From Aggregatilinea lenta (GTDB lineage: Bacteria; Chloroflexota; Anaerolineae; Aggregatilineales; Aggregatilineaceae), in the NCBI RefSeq assembly GCF_003569045.1, contig NZ_BFCB01000003.1, forward strand, positions 2,728,001 to 2,792,000: a DNA stretch of 64,000 nt, written 5' to 3'. A program made the position numbers and the translations under genes. Position 1 is the first letter of the stretch; each line of letters opens with the position of its first letter. Positions 19,003 through 30,763 of this stretch are shown one piece after another. The notes below the pieces were generated by a model that saw only the letters and a list, made by a program, of their open reading frames with translations, was not told the origin of the DNA and did not search any database.

Positions 19003-20055
19003 ATGAATTTCATCCGCCGTTTGTTTGGGGAGTCAAATCACACGAAAGACGACACGTCGCGTGGTGACGTGATTTCGATTACGCAAGACGCGGGTGACGA
19101 CAGTACGCCGCCGCCTGAACCGGTCATCCAGGCGCCGGAAGCGCACGAGAAACCGAAGCACGACCGCGAGACGCCAGAAGATCAAGGCGCCAAGGCACCC
19201 GACCTCGAAGATACGTCTGATGCTCCCGTAGTCATGGGCACGCGCCCGCTGCCGCCGCTGGAAACATTCGAGGCGAAGCCCGGCGACCGCATCGTCTTCG
19301 GGCAGTTGAGCGACGTGGGTATGGTGCGCGGCAACAATCAGGATGCCGTGCTCAGCCTCACTTGCGTGTCGTCTAGCAGTGACAATTTGCCGGAATGTGC
19401 GTTGTTCCTGATCGCGGACGGCATGGGCGGGCACCACGATGGCGAGAAGGCGTCGGCCATGACGGCGCGCATCGTGTCGCAGTACGTCATGCAGCAGATC
19501 TTCGACCCGCTGCTCGCGCAGGAGATGGACGATCCTGACCGCACGCCGATCACCGAGATTCTACGCACGGCGGTCCAGAAGGCGAACGAAGCGGTCGGCA
19601 AGCACATCCCGGAGGGCGGCACCACGGTGACGTGTGCCGTCATCCTCGACGAGCTGGCGTACATCGCCCACGTGGGCGACAGTCGCGCATACCTGCTCAC
19701 GCGTGACAGCATTGAGCAGATCACGCGCGATCACTCGCTTGTCCAGCGCCTGATCGAACTGGATCAGCTGACGCCCGCCGAAGCCGCCGAGCATCCGCAG
19801 CGCAACGTGCTCTACCGCGCCATCGGCCAGAACGAGAACCTGGACGTGGATGCCGTGACGCGGCGTCTGCCGCCCGGTTCGTGTCTGCTGCTGTGCAGCG
19901 ATGGCCTGTGGAACATGGTTTCCGAAGAAACGATTCGCAGCGTGGTGCTGGATCACGAGCATCCTCAGGACGCGTGCCATCAGTTGGTGCATCTGGCCAA
20001 TGAGCGCGGCGGGCCTGATAACATCACTGTCGTTTTAATTCAAATGCCCGGCTAA
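19003..20055 (+). CDS. PP2C-type Ser/Thr protein phosphatase
   Basis: 350 residues. The first ~90 are charged and low-complexity (Pro/Glu/Asp-rich). The PP2C domain (about 95-350) carries the metal-binding motifs in order: SDVGMVRGNNQDAV, IADGMGGHHDGE, HVGDSRAYLL, CSDGLWNM and GGPDNITVVL. It should dephosphorylate Ser/Thr in a Mn/Mg-dependent way and counter the adjacent kinase. It is separated from the kinase by 20 bases and from the J/vWA gene by 29. The disordered N-terminus is a plausible target of the neighbouring kinase and FHA protein (inference). Confidence 0.94.
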   Translation: MNFIRRLFGESNHTKDDTSRGDVISITQDAGDDSTPPPEPVIQAPEAHEKPKHDRETPEDQGAKAPDLEDTSDAPVVMGTRPLPPLETFEAKPGDRIVFGQLSDVGMVRGNNQDAVLSLTCVSSSSDNLPECALFLIADGMGGHHDGEKASAMTARIVSQYVMQQIFDPLLAQEMDDPDRTPITEILRTAVQKANEAVGKHIPEGGTTVTCAVILDELAYIAHVGDSRAYLLTRDSIEQITRDHSLVQRLIELDQLTPAEAAEHPQRNVLYRAIGQNENLDVDAVTRRLPPGSCLLLCSDGLWNMVSEETIRSVVLDHEHPQDACHQLVHLANERGGPDNITVVLIQMPG

Positions 20056-20084
20056 CTGGCCTTAAACGGATTGGCCTCACGTCT

Positions 20085-21572
20085 ATGGACGCATCCCAAA
20101 ACCTATACGCCATTCTCGGTATTCCGCCCGAAGCAACCCAAGATGACATTCGGGAGGCTTATCGTGTCGCCGCACGTCGCTTTCACCCGGACGCCAACCA
20201 CAATGAAGGCGCCGAGCATGTGTTCCGCGACATTGCGACGGCCTACGAGGTTTTGGGAAATCCGATCGAGCGCACCGGGTATGATACGGCGCGGCGCAAG
20301 TACCAGGACGAACCGAGCTACTTCACGCTGCGCGTGACGCCGAGCAAGCGTGTGCTGTCCCTGCTCGACGAGCCACAGGTGCTGTATCTGCTGCTGGAAA
20401 TCGTATCGATGCGGGGGGCGGCGCAGCAGAAACGCCAGACGGCTCGCCTGAACCTGACGCTCGTGCTCGACCGCAGCACGTCGATGAAGGGCGCGCGCCT
20501 GGAGCGGGTGAAATTCGCCGCGCAGCAGATCATTGAGCAGCTTACAGCCGACGACGTGCTGTCAGTCGTAACCTTCAGCGACCGGGCCGACGTGCTGATC
20601 CCGGCCAGTATGGTGACCGACAAGCTGAGCCTGCGTGCGATGATCAACATGATGCAGGCCGACGGCGGCACGGAGATCTTCCACGGCCTGTCCGCCGGGG
20701 TAGAGCAGTGCAAGCGCTACCTGGGCCCACGGATGGTGAACCACGTCATCTTGCTGACGGATGGGCGCACCTTTGGCGACGAGCAGCGTTGCCTGGATCT
20801 GGCCGAGGGCGCGGCATCGGACGGCATCAGCATCAGCGCGATGGGCATCGGTGACGAATGGAATGACGCCTTTCTGGACAGTCTGGCGTCGCGGACCGGC
20901 GGCTCGACGACCTACATCAACGCGCCGTCTGCCGTGGTGAAGTTCCTGAACGAGCGCGTGCGCACGCTGGGCGATGCGTACGCGGAGCGGATACACGTGT
21001 CGATCGCGCCCGACGCCGACGTGAAGCTGGAGTCGGTCTTCCGCTTGTCGCCCAATCCGCAGGCGCTGGACTTGACGCGGCAGCCGATCCCGTTGGGCAC
21101 GCTGGAAGCGAACAAGACGGCCACGGTGCTGATCCAGCTGCAAATGCCAGCGGGGCACAAGGCCGGGTTCCGCACCGTCGCGCGGGTGGATGTGACGGGC
21201 GACATTCTGTCCTTCGGACGACTGGGCTACAAGGTCCTCAGCGACCTGTCGGTGGAAGTCAGTGAATCGCCGCCGCCGGAAGAGCCGCCACTGGCTGTGC
21301 TCGACGCATTGGGCAAACTGACGCTCTACCGCATGCAGCAAAAGGCGGAGAATTCCATCGCTAAGGGGAATCTGGTGGAAGGCACGCGCCAGCTCGAAAA
21401 CCTGGCAACCCGCCTGCTGGCATCGGGACACGAGGATTTGGCGCAGATGGCTATGGTCGAGGCGCGGCGTGTGAGCAACACGCAGTCGCTGTCTGAAGAA
21501 GGTCGGAAGTCGCTGAAATACGGCACGCGGATGCTTCTGGCGCTGCCGGTTCCAGGTGGGGAAGAAACATGA
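20085..21572 (+). CDS. J-domain protein with von Willebrand factor A domain
   Basis: 495 residues. Residues 1-72 form a J domain with the HPD tripeptide at 34-36, which stimulates DnaK ATPase. Residues about 120-300 form a vWA domain with an intact MIDAS (DRSTS, Asp129/Ser131/Ser133; later TDGRTFGD and a GIGDEWND stretch). A beta-sandwich region (about 310-405) and a helical C-terminus follow. A J domain on a vWA protein is unusual; it may recruit DnaK to the signalling complex. The gene overlaps the FHA gene by four bases (ATGA). Confidence 0.88.
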   Translation: MDASQNLYAILGIPPEATQDDIREAYRVAARRFHPDANHNEGAEHVFRDIATAYEVLGNPIERTGYDTARRKYQDEPSYFTLRVTPSKRVLSLLDEPQVLYLLLEIVSMRGAAQQKRQTARLNLTLVLDRSTSMKGARLERVKFAAQQIIEQLTADDVLSVVTFSDRADVLIPASMVTDKLSLRAMINMMQADGGTEIFHGLSAGVEQCKRYLGPRMVNHVILLTDGRTFGDEQRCLDLAEGAASDGISISAMGIGDEWNDAFLDSLASRTGGSTTYINAPSAVVKFLNERVRTLGDAYAERIHVSIAPDADVKLESVFRLSPNPQALDLTRQPIPLGTLEANKTATVLIQLQMPAGHKAGFRTVARVDVTGDILSFGRLGYKVLSDLSVEVSESPPPEEPPLAVLDALGKLTLYRMQQKAENSIAKGNLVEGTRQLENLATRLLASGHEDLAQMAMVEARRVSNTQSLSEEGRKSLKYGTRMLLALPVPGGEET

Positions 21573-22072
21573 AAAGCTGTCCGTACTGTGCTCATGTAAA
21601 TCGTGAAGGTGTCCTCTTTTGCGAAGAGTGCGGGCATCCGTTTGCGGGCAAGGCGGTGCTCATTACCAGCCAACTGATGGAGGATGAGTTCGACAACGTG
21701 CAGGGTCGCCTGACGTGGGGAACTGCCCGGTTCGATCCCTCTTCCAAGCTGGTGATCCACATCCGCGACATTGCCGAGCCGGTGACACTGGAACCGGACG
21801 AGGACACGGTGCTGGGCCGCTCGGACGAGGTGGAGCAGCAGCCGGTGTCCGATGGCCTGGATCTTGGCCCGTATGGCGCGGCGGAATTCGGCGTGTCGCG
21901 CCGACACGCGGCGATCCGGCGCGGCGAGGATACCCTGACCCTGGTCGATCTGGGTAGCACCAACGGCACGCACCTGAACGGCCAGCGTCTCATTCCCAAC
22001 CAGCCGCGCGTGCTGCGTGATGGCGACGAGGTCCGGTTGGGCAAGCTTGTTTTCCACATCTTTTTCAAATGA
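21569..22072 (+). CDS. Zinc-ribbon plus FHA domain protein
   Basis: 167 residues. The N-terminus has two CxxC pairs (Cys4/Cys7, Cys18/Cys21), a zinc ribbon. The FHA domain (about 75-165) has VLGRSDE, SRRHAAIRR and DLGSTNGTHLNG, i.e. the Gly-Arg, Ser...His and Asn residues that bind phosphothreonine peptides. It probably reads phosphorylation made by the kinase in the same operon. It is translationally coupled to the J/vWA gene. Confidence 0.93.
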   Translation: MKSCPYCAHVNREGVLFCEECGHPFAGKAVLITSQLMEDEFDNVQGRLTWGTARFDPSSKLVIHIRDIAEPVTLEPDEDTVLGRSDEVEQQPVSDGLDLGPYGAAEFGVSRRHAAIRRGEDTLTLVDLGSTNGTHLNGQRLIPNQPRVLRDGDEVRLGKLVFHIFFK

Positions 22073-22109
22073 CCTGTCGTATACCTCCACGTACCGAGGA
22101 TAAGTCACC

Positions 22110-22349
22110 ATGCGAACTTTGATTGTGCATCTCGCTAATGAGGAGCCGTTTGTGGCCGAGGTCGAAGATCTGCCGGCCCCTCAGGATACGATTATGTACT
22201 GCATGAATCCGCGCCGCCGTGACGGAAAGGATCTGCACTACCTCGCAGCCGAAGTGACTACCATGATCATTCCGTGGTGGCGCGTGAACTTTATCGAAGT
22301 GATGCCGTCTGGCGAAGAAGAAGAGATTGTCGCCTTCTACCGCGACTGA
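22110..22349 (+). CDS. Hypothetical 79-aa protein
   Basis: I recognise no family. It is a compact soluble protein beginning MRTLIVHLANEEPF, with a WWRVNFIEVMP stretch and an acidic tail (GEEEEIV). A GAGGAT ribosome site lies 9-14 bases upstream. It lies in the signalling operon between the FHA and response-regulator genes, with 37- and 17-base gaps, so it may be a small partner of one of them. Confidence 0.65.
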   Translation: MRTLIVHLANEEPFVAEVEDLPAPQDTIMYCMNPRRRDGKDLHYLAAEVTTMIIPWWRVNFIEVMPSGEEEEIVAFYRD

Positions 22350-22366
22350 CATGGAGGTAGGCGAAT

Positions 22367-23113
22367 ATGGCCGCAGGTAAACCGCCGCGTGCAGCTCCGC
22401 GTGACGCAAAGCGAATACTCGTCGTGGACGACGAGCCGCGCATGATCGGGTTCATCCGCATGAACCTGGAACTGGAAGGCTATCAGGTGATCGAGGCGCA
22501 TACCGGCCTGGAAGCGCTCGAGATGGTACGCACGCAGCTCCCTGACCTGATCCTGCTCGACGTGATGATGCCCCAGCTCGATGGGTTCGAGACGCTGCGC
22601 ATGCTGCGTGAGTTTTCCAGCATCCCCGTGATCATGTTGACGGCGAAGGGCGAAGAGGACGACAAGGTCTTCGGGCTGGAACTCGGCGCGGACGACTATG
22701 TGACCAAGCCATTTGGCTCACGCGAGCTGTCGAGCCGGGTGCACGCCGTGCTGCGTCGCGCCGAAATGCCGAGCGCGTCGCCAGAGCAGGCCGTGCTCAA
22801 GGTCGATGACCGGCTGAGCGTGGACTTCAATCGGCGCGAGGTGATCGTCAATGGCGAGCACATCAAGCTGCGCCCGACCGAATACCGGCTGCTGTACCAT
22901 CTGATCGAAAACGCGGGGTGGACCGTGCCGCACGAGCAATTGCTGGCCAAGGTGTGGGGCTACGAGTACCGCGACGAGACGCACTATGTGCGACTCTACG
23001 TGAACTACCTGCGCGAGAAGATCGAAGAAGATCCCTCGAACCCCAAGTATATCCTGACCGAGCGCGGCGTGGGTTACCGCTTCATGGACTTCAAGAAGGA
23101 CCAGTCCGCGTAG
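22367..23113 (+). CDS. OmpR/PhoB-family response regulator
   Basis: 248 residues. The receiver domain (about 15-130) has Asp21/Asp22, phospho-acceptor Asp65 in LILLDVMMP and the Lys in YVTKPFGS. The winged-helix effector (about 145-245) has [17 protein letters not shown] and the recognition region [14 protein letters not shown], ending in GVGYRF. No histidine kinase is adjacent. As the last gene of the kinase/phosphatase operon it may be a transcriptional output also touched by Ser/Thr phosphorylation (inference). Confidence 0.94.
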   Translation: MAAGKPPRAAPRDAKRILVVDDEPRMIGFIRMNLELEGYQVIEAHTGLEALEMVRTQLPDLILLDVMMPQLDGFETLRMLREFSSIPVIMLTAKGEEDDKVFGLELGADDYVTKPFGSRELSSRVHAVLRRAEMPSASPEQAVLKVDDRLSVDFNRREVIVNGEHIKLRPTEYRLLYHLIENAGWTVPHEQLLAKVWGYEYRDETHYVRLYVNYLREKIEEDPSNPKYILTERGVGYRFMDFKKDQSA

Positions 23114-23135
23114 CGCGCCGTTCTGCGGGAACGTT

Positions 23136-23166
23136 GACGAGCCAGGGAGTTCCCCGGCTCGTTTTG
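23136..23166 (+). terminator. Terminator of the signalling operon
   Basis: ACGAGCC (about 23137-23143) pairs with GGCTCGT (about 23156-23162), with an inner GGGA/TCCC pairing, followed by TTTTG. It is 23 bases past the response-regulator stop. Confidence 0.85.
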
Positions 23167-23179
23167 TGTCGGGAAATGC

Positions 23180-25155
<1,976 letters not shown>

Positions 25156-25173
25156 CTACGTCCGACTGTGTGC

Positions 25174-25191
25174 GTCCGGCAGGCCGGACGC
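25174..25191 (-). other. Perfect inverted repeat upstream of the pyrG terminator
   Basis: CGTCCGGC and GCCGGACG are separated by two bases. The hairpin lies 17 bases past the Roadblock stop and has no T-run. It may protect the mRNA 3' end or take part in alternative folding with the terminator downstream. Confidence 0.5.
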
Positions 25192-25207
25192 GTGATGGAT
25201 GATGAGC

Positions 25208-25579
25208 TTATACAAGCTTCTCGAGATCATCAGCGGCGCGTTTCATGTCCAGAAAAACCAAGCCAAGTTTGGCGCTCTGGCGGACCAGAGCGGTCAGAAC
25301 TGCCTCTTCACCGATCGACATCAGGATCACGAAGCCCGAATTACCGCGAATGAAGACTTGCTCCAGTGTGCCGCGAGCCAGCTCGTTGGCAATACGATCG
25401 CCCAGCGAGAGCATGGCTGCGGACATTGCAGAAACGCGGTCTTCTTCGGTGTCGGAGGGCAGCGCGGAGGCGATAATCAGGCCGTCTACACTGACGACTG
25501 CGGAGGCGTCAATATCCGGTGTGCCTGCTTGCAGCTCACGCAGACGATCGACCAATAATTCGGTACGCGATCTTGCCAT
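25208..25579 (-). CDS. Roadblock/LC7-domain protein (MglB-like)
   Basis: 123 residues from the ATG at 25579; a longer frame to 25672 lacks a convincing start. The whole protein is one Roadblock/LC7 domain: ASAVVSVDGLIIASALP, then VSAMSAAMLSLGDRIANEL, then VFIRGNSGFVILMSIGEEAVLTAL. Such proteins dimerise and often regulate small Ras-like GTPases. No GTPase gene is adjacent. A second protein with a Roadblock-like region is encoded divergently from it (25793-26956). Confidence 0.9.
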   Translation of the reverse strand: MARSRTELLVDRLRELQAGTPDIDASAVVSVDGLIIASALPSDTEEDRVSAMSAAMLSLGDRIANELARGTLEQVFIRGNSGFVILMSIGEEAVLTALVRQSAKLGLVFLDMKRAADDLEKLV

Positions 25580-25792
25580 GTCCCGGCAGCCTTTCCGTGC
25601 AGCCTGACCCGTATCCGACGGTCGCGCCGGATCAAACCTCTGCATGATAGCACAAGCCTCGGTGCGCGTCAATCGGCGTCCCGGCTCATTTTCTCGCGTT
25701 GAAAGGGCCTTACCTTTGGGCGATGGTCTTTTTTTTCATTGGACGGTACAATTAATTCAATCTCAATCATTGGCGTACAGCGGGTGAAGGAT

Positions 25793-26956
25793 ATGACCTC
25801 GGTTCCACGTATTGTCATTGTCGATCCGGCGCGCGACATCATGCCGATTGTGCGCGGCGCGCTGGCCCTGTTAAATCGCCAGCATATCCTGGTGGACGTG
25901 CCATCTGCCGCCGACGTGCTGGACGAAGTTCGGCGCTGGCCGCTGGACCTCGTGGTAACGGCATACCGCGTGCCCGGCGGGCGTGATGGCGTCGAACTGG
26001 CGCGGCGGATCGCGGAGATCTCGCCGGAGACGCCCGTGATCGTGCTGGCTGACGAGGGCGACCGGGTGCTTGAGCCGGAAGCACTGAATGGGGAGCATTT
26101 CCAGTATTACTGCCGCCCGGTGGCCGAAGCGTTTCTGGGCGGGCTGCGTGCCGCGCTGGACGGCGAGCCGGTTCCACTTGCTGAGCCGCTGCCGGTCGTG
26201 GCCGACGACGAACGCGGTCCCGTGCCGCCCATCGACCTGGACGAGATTCGCGGCATCGTGCGCAGCGTAATGCGTGACACCGGCGCGATTGGCGTTTTGC
26301 TGGCGGACCGCACCGGGCGCGTGCTGGTTCAGGAAGGCGCGGTAGGACAGATAAATCCGCCCGTGATGGCCGCGCTGCTCGGTCCATCGTTTGCGCGAGT
26401 CGCGGAGATCGGTCCGCTGCTGGGCCGCCGCACCTGGACGATGCACTATTACGACGGCGAGCGCGTGGACGTGTACGCGCTGGCCCTGGGGCTGCACCAC
26501 TTCATGTGCCTGATCGTGGACAACAGCAATCGCGGCGCGATGGGATCGGTGACGATCTTCGGGCGGCGCGCTGCCGACCGTATCGTGAGCCTGATCGGGG
26601 ACGCGGCCTACGAAAGCACCGTTTTGGCCGCGCCGCAGCAGCAGGCCGAGGACGTGCTGCCTCTGGCTTTCGCCGAAACCGCGCCGGTCAACGACCGCGT
26701 GGACGAGCTAAGGGACCCGTTCCCGGTGCCGGACGAAATCGCGCCGCCGGAGGTGCCGGGGGTGGACCTCGCGGACGATTCGTTCCCGACGGACTTTGAC
26801 GCTGACGCGCTGTTCGGACAGTCGGTGGACGAGACGCTGGCGAACTCGCTGTTTTCGTGGGAGCGCATGGGCGATATCGCGGACACCCTGGAATCCGACG
26901 ACGAGCGGCGCGTGGATTATAACCAGGCGCGCGATCTCGGTCTGCTAGACGACTAA
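25793..26956 (+). CDS. Degenerate receiver domain plus Roadblock-like domain protein
   Basis: 387 residues from the ATG at 25793 (GAAGG ribosome site). Residues 5-125 have a receiver-like pattern, but the phospho-acceptor position is Thr56 (DLVVTAYRVPGGRDG), the acidic pair is reduced to Asp11 and the conserved Lys is Arg (YYCRPV). It is therefore a pseudo-receiver. Residues about 160-290 resemble a Roadblock/LC7 domain (IGVLLADRTGRVLVQEG, HHFMCLIVDNSNRGAMGSVTIFGRRA). The C-terminal ~100 residues are acidic and probably disordered. It is divergent from the single-domain Roadblock gene, and a shared complex is plausible. Confidence 0.75.
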   Translation: MTSVPRIVIVDPARDIMPIVRGALALLNRQHILVDVPSAADVLDEVRRWPLDLVVTAYRVPGGRDGVELARRIAEISPETPVIVLADEGDRVLEPEALNGEHFQYYCRPVAEAFLGGLRAALDGEPVPLAEPLPVVADDERGPVPPIDLDEIRGIVRSVMRDTGAIGVLLADRTGRVLVQEGAVGQINPPVMAALLGPSFARVAEIGPLLGRRTWTMHYYDGERVDVYALALGLHHFMCLIVDNSNRGAMGSVTIFGRRAADRIVSLIGDAAYESTVLAAPQQQAEDVLPLAFAETAPVNDRVDELRDPFPVPDEIAPPEVPGVDLADDSFPTDFDADALFGQSVDETLANSLFSWERMGDIADTLESDDERRVDYNQARDLGLLDD

Positions 26957-26979
26957 CACGTCGCGCTGTGGCTGTTTGC

Positions 26980-27021
26980 CATCACGCCCGCACGGTACCG
27001 CCGCAGTGGGCGTGATGTTTT
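26980..27021 (+). terminator. Terminator of the pseudo-receiver/Roadblock gene
   Basis: A ten-base stem (CATCACGCCC at 26980-26989, GGGCGTGATG at 27008-27017) with an 18-base loop is followed by TTTTG. It sits 23 bases past the stop. Confidence 0.7.
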
Positions 27022-27047
27022 GCGTGCTGAATGAGTGTGAAGCGCAC

Positions 27048-27076
27048 TTGCGACCCGGCGGGCGGCGATCTACAGT
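27048..27076 (+). promoter_or_regulatory. Candidate promoter of fhs
   Basis: TTGCGA (27048-27053), a 17-base spacer and TACAGT (27071-27076). Both hexamers are identical to those before the gene at 31836. The predicted leader to the ATG at 27173 is about 90 bases. Confidence 0.55.
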
Positions 27077-27172
27077 GGAGCGTACGAAAAGTTCTTTCGT
27101 CAAGGGCATGACAGGGGAATGCCATCGTGCCTATCGCAAAATTAAGCTGGCGTTTCATGGAGAAAATTGCGT

Positions 27173-28912
<1,740 letters not shown>

Positions 28913-28960
28913 GCAAAACGAGCGCGCTGTCGCGCGCGAATGACGACCGTATGGTATGAT

Positions 28961-28997
28961 ACGTACGCCGGTGCAGTCATCCGGCGTACGTATGTTT
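28961..28997 (+). terminator. Inverted repeat after fhs (probable terminator)
   Basis: A perfect 11-base inverted repeat (ACGTACGCCGG, nine-base loop, CCGGCGTACGT) is followed by ATGTTTTGG. It lies 48 bases past the fhs stop and 30 bases before the TPR gene start. A TATGAT sits immediately upstream (28955-28960), so an operator role for the TPR gene is possible. Confidence 0.55.
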
Positions 28998-29020
28998 TGG
29001 GCCGTGTCGGGGGAAACAGA

Positions 29021-30211
29021 ATGGCCGAAGTGAACTTGCTGCTCAAGCAGGCGACTGCCGCCTTTCAGGCCGGGCGCGTTGACCAGGCGCGGACGCTGCT
29101 GTTGAGCGTCATCGAAAAGGATGAGCAGAACGAGCAAGCGTGGTGGTGGCTCAGCGCCGTCGTGGAGACGCTGGAGGACCAGCAGATCTGCCTGGAAAAT
29201 GTGACGGCGCTCAATCCGCTCAACAGCGGCGCGCGCCAGGGGCTTGAGATGGTCGGTCGCATGATTGCGTCGCAGGGGCGGCAGGCCCGTCCTGCGCCGG
29301 GCGCGCCGCCGTGGTTCGCGGGCGAAGCGGACTCGGCCCCCATCGGCGCGGAGTTCGACGCGACATCCGGCGATAGCCTGATCGACAGCCTGAGCGATAT
29401 CCGCGTCAAGCCGGGCGTGAGTTCCGGCTCTGCGGCTGCGTCCGACGACCCGTTCGGCAGTTGGCTGTCGGATTCGACACCTGAGTCGCCACCCGCACCA
29501 GAGCCAGACTCCTTCGCGCCTGCCACGAGCGTGGATTGGGGGCGCGCGGATCGTCCAGCGGCCTACGGCAGCGGCAAACAGGTTGACTTGCCCTCCGAGG
29601 AAGAATACGACAACTGGTTGCAAGGGCTGAATCTGGGTTCTGGACCCGCACCGTCACGCGCGCAGGACTCGGTGTCGCCCTTTGTCGGCGCGGACATGCC
29701 GGTCGATTTCCCCTCGGCGCCGCCCGTACCCAGACCGCCTGCCGCGCCGCTACCGGCACCGCGCCGCGATCAGTTGCCGGTTATCGAGGACGATCCGTTT
29801 GCCGAGTACACGGAGGCGGGCACGCCGCCGACGGATGTGCCGACCCAGGCCGACCCGATCGAGCTGGCCGAGGACGACGAGGCGTTCTGGAACCAGAACG
29901 CGGCGGCCCTGACTGCCGCACAGACCGCCGAGGAACAGGCGTTTTCGTTCGAGGACGAGGGCAACCTTCCTCGCCCGGCAGCGATGCCTGCGCCGCGACC
30001 CGCCCAGGTATCGCAGGAGCGGCCTTCCGCGCCGTCACCCGCAGCGGCGGGGTTGAGCGCGGAGATTTATTACCGCGCGATTCCGAAGGACATCGCCCCG
30101 GCAGCGGGCAGTTCTGCCGGTGCGGTTCTGCTGCGGCTGGTGGGTATCGTGCTGCTGGTGGCGCTTAACATTGCCTCGTTTGGGTTTCTGATCAGCCAAC
30201 TGGCGGGCTAA
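29021..30211 (+). CDS. TPR-containing protein with long acidic linker and C-terminal membrane anchor
   Basis: 396 residues from the ATG at 29021 (GGGGGAAA upstream). Residues 1-75 look like one to two tetratricopeptide units (LLKQATAAFQAGRVDQARTLL, then NEQAWWWLSAVVE and an ALNPLNSGARQGLEMV stretch). Residues about 90-360 are Pro/Ala/Ser/Asp-rich and likely disordered. A single hydrophobic segment near the C-terminus (about 370-393) should anchor it in the membrane with the bulk in the cytoplasm. Function unknown; TPRs imply protein binding. Confidence 0.7.
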   Translation: MAEVNLLLKQATAAFQAGRVDQARTLLLSVIEKDEQNEQAWWWLSAVVETLEDQQICLENVTALNPLNSGARQGLEMVGRMIASQGRQARPAPGAPPWFAGEADSAPIGAEFDATSGDSLIDSLSDIRVKPGVSSGSAAASDDPFGSWLSDSTPESPPAPEPDSFAPATSVDWGRADRPAAYGSGKQVDLPSEEEYDNWLQGLNLGSGPAPSRAQDSVSPFVGADMPVDFPSAPPVPRPPAAPLPAPRRDQLPVIEDDPFAEYTEAGTPPTDVPTQADPIELAEDDEAFWNQNAAALTAAQTAEEQAFSFEDEGNLPRPAAMPAPRPAQVSQERPSAPSPAAAGLSAEIYYRAIPKDIAPAAGSSAGAVLLRLVGIVLLVALNIASFGFLISQLAG

Positions 30212-30218
30212 GGCTCGG

Positions 30219-30653
30219 TTATTTCTCGCTGCCGGGCAGGCCGGACTTCATCGCGGCGGCCCATTCCGCAGGGACGTGGCTCACGTGCCCGCTGTGGTCG
30301 ATGCAGACGTGCTTGGAATAGCCGCTGACGCAGACCTGGCCCGTTTCGGCGTCCGCGATTTCGTAACCGAAGGTCACGGTCCGGCTGCGCAGATCCTCTA
30401 GCCAGCAGCGCGCTGCGATGAGTTGCGCATAGCGCGTCGGCACCATGTAGCGGGCGTGCACCTCGCCCACGGTCAGCCAGTAGCCGCTGCGCTCGAAGTC
30501 GGCGTAGCTGGCACCCAATACGCGCGAATAGTGGCTGCGCGCTTCCTCAAAGTAGATAATGTAAGTGGAATGGTGGGTGATCCCCATCGCATCGGTTTCG
30601 GCGTAGCGCACGTAAAACGTGTTTTCGGAGACGAAGCGGTCCGTCGGAGCCAC
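30219..30653 (-). CDS. YbgC/4HBT-family acyl-CoA thioesterase
   Basis: 144 residues forming one hot-dog domain. VRYAETDAMGITHHSTYIIYFEEAR carries the conserved Asp and the aromatic/His stretch of the 4-hydroxybenzoyl-CoA thioesterase/YbgC family (two pieces, about 15-40). It probably hydrolyses short acyl-CoA or acyl-ACP thioesters. It is convergent with the TPR gene (seven bases apart) and divergent from the pseudouridine synthase gene. Confidence 0.88.
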   Translation of the reverse strand: MAPTDRFVSENTFYVRYAETDAMGITHHSTYIIYFEEARSHYSRVLGASYADFERSGYWLTVGEVHARYMVPTRYAQLIAARCWLEDLRSRTVTFGYEIADAETGQVCVSGYSKHVCIDHSGHVSHVPAEWAAAMKSGLPGSEK

Positions 30654-30703
30654 AGATATTCTCTCCCTGTTAACGAGATCCCGGCTGCATTCTAGCGAGT
30701 GAG

Positions 30704-30723
30704 CGCGCGTTAGGCAACGCGCG
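30704..30723. repeat. Inverted repeat between the divergent thioesterase and pseudouridine synthase genes
   Basis: CGCGCGTT (30704-30711) and AACGCGCG (30716-30723) with loop AGGC. It lies centrally in the 110-base divergent gap and could be an operator or a chance GC-rich palindrome. Confidence 0.35.
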
Positions 30724-30763
30724 TCGGTCGGTGGGGTAGTCCGGGTAATGGAGCAGCATCACA

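Noticed and set aside
25731-25738. A run of eight T bases as a terminator
   Set aside because: No stem precedes it on the plus strand; it probably belongs to the AT-rich upstream region of the pseudo-receiver gene.
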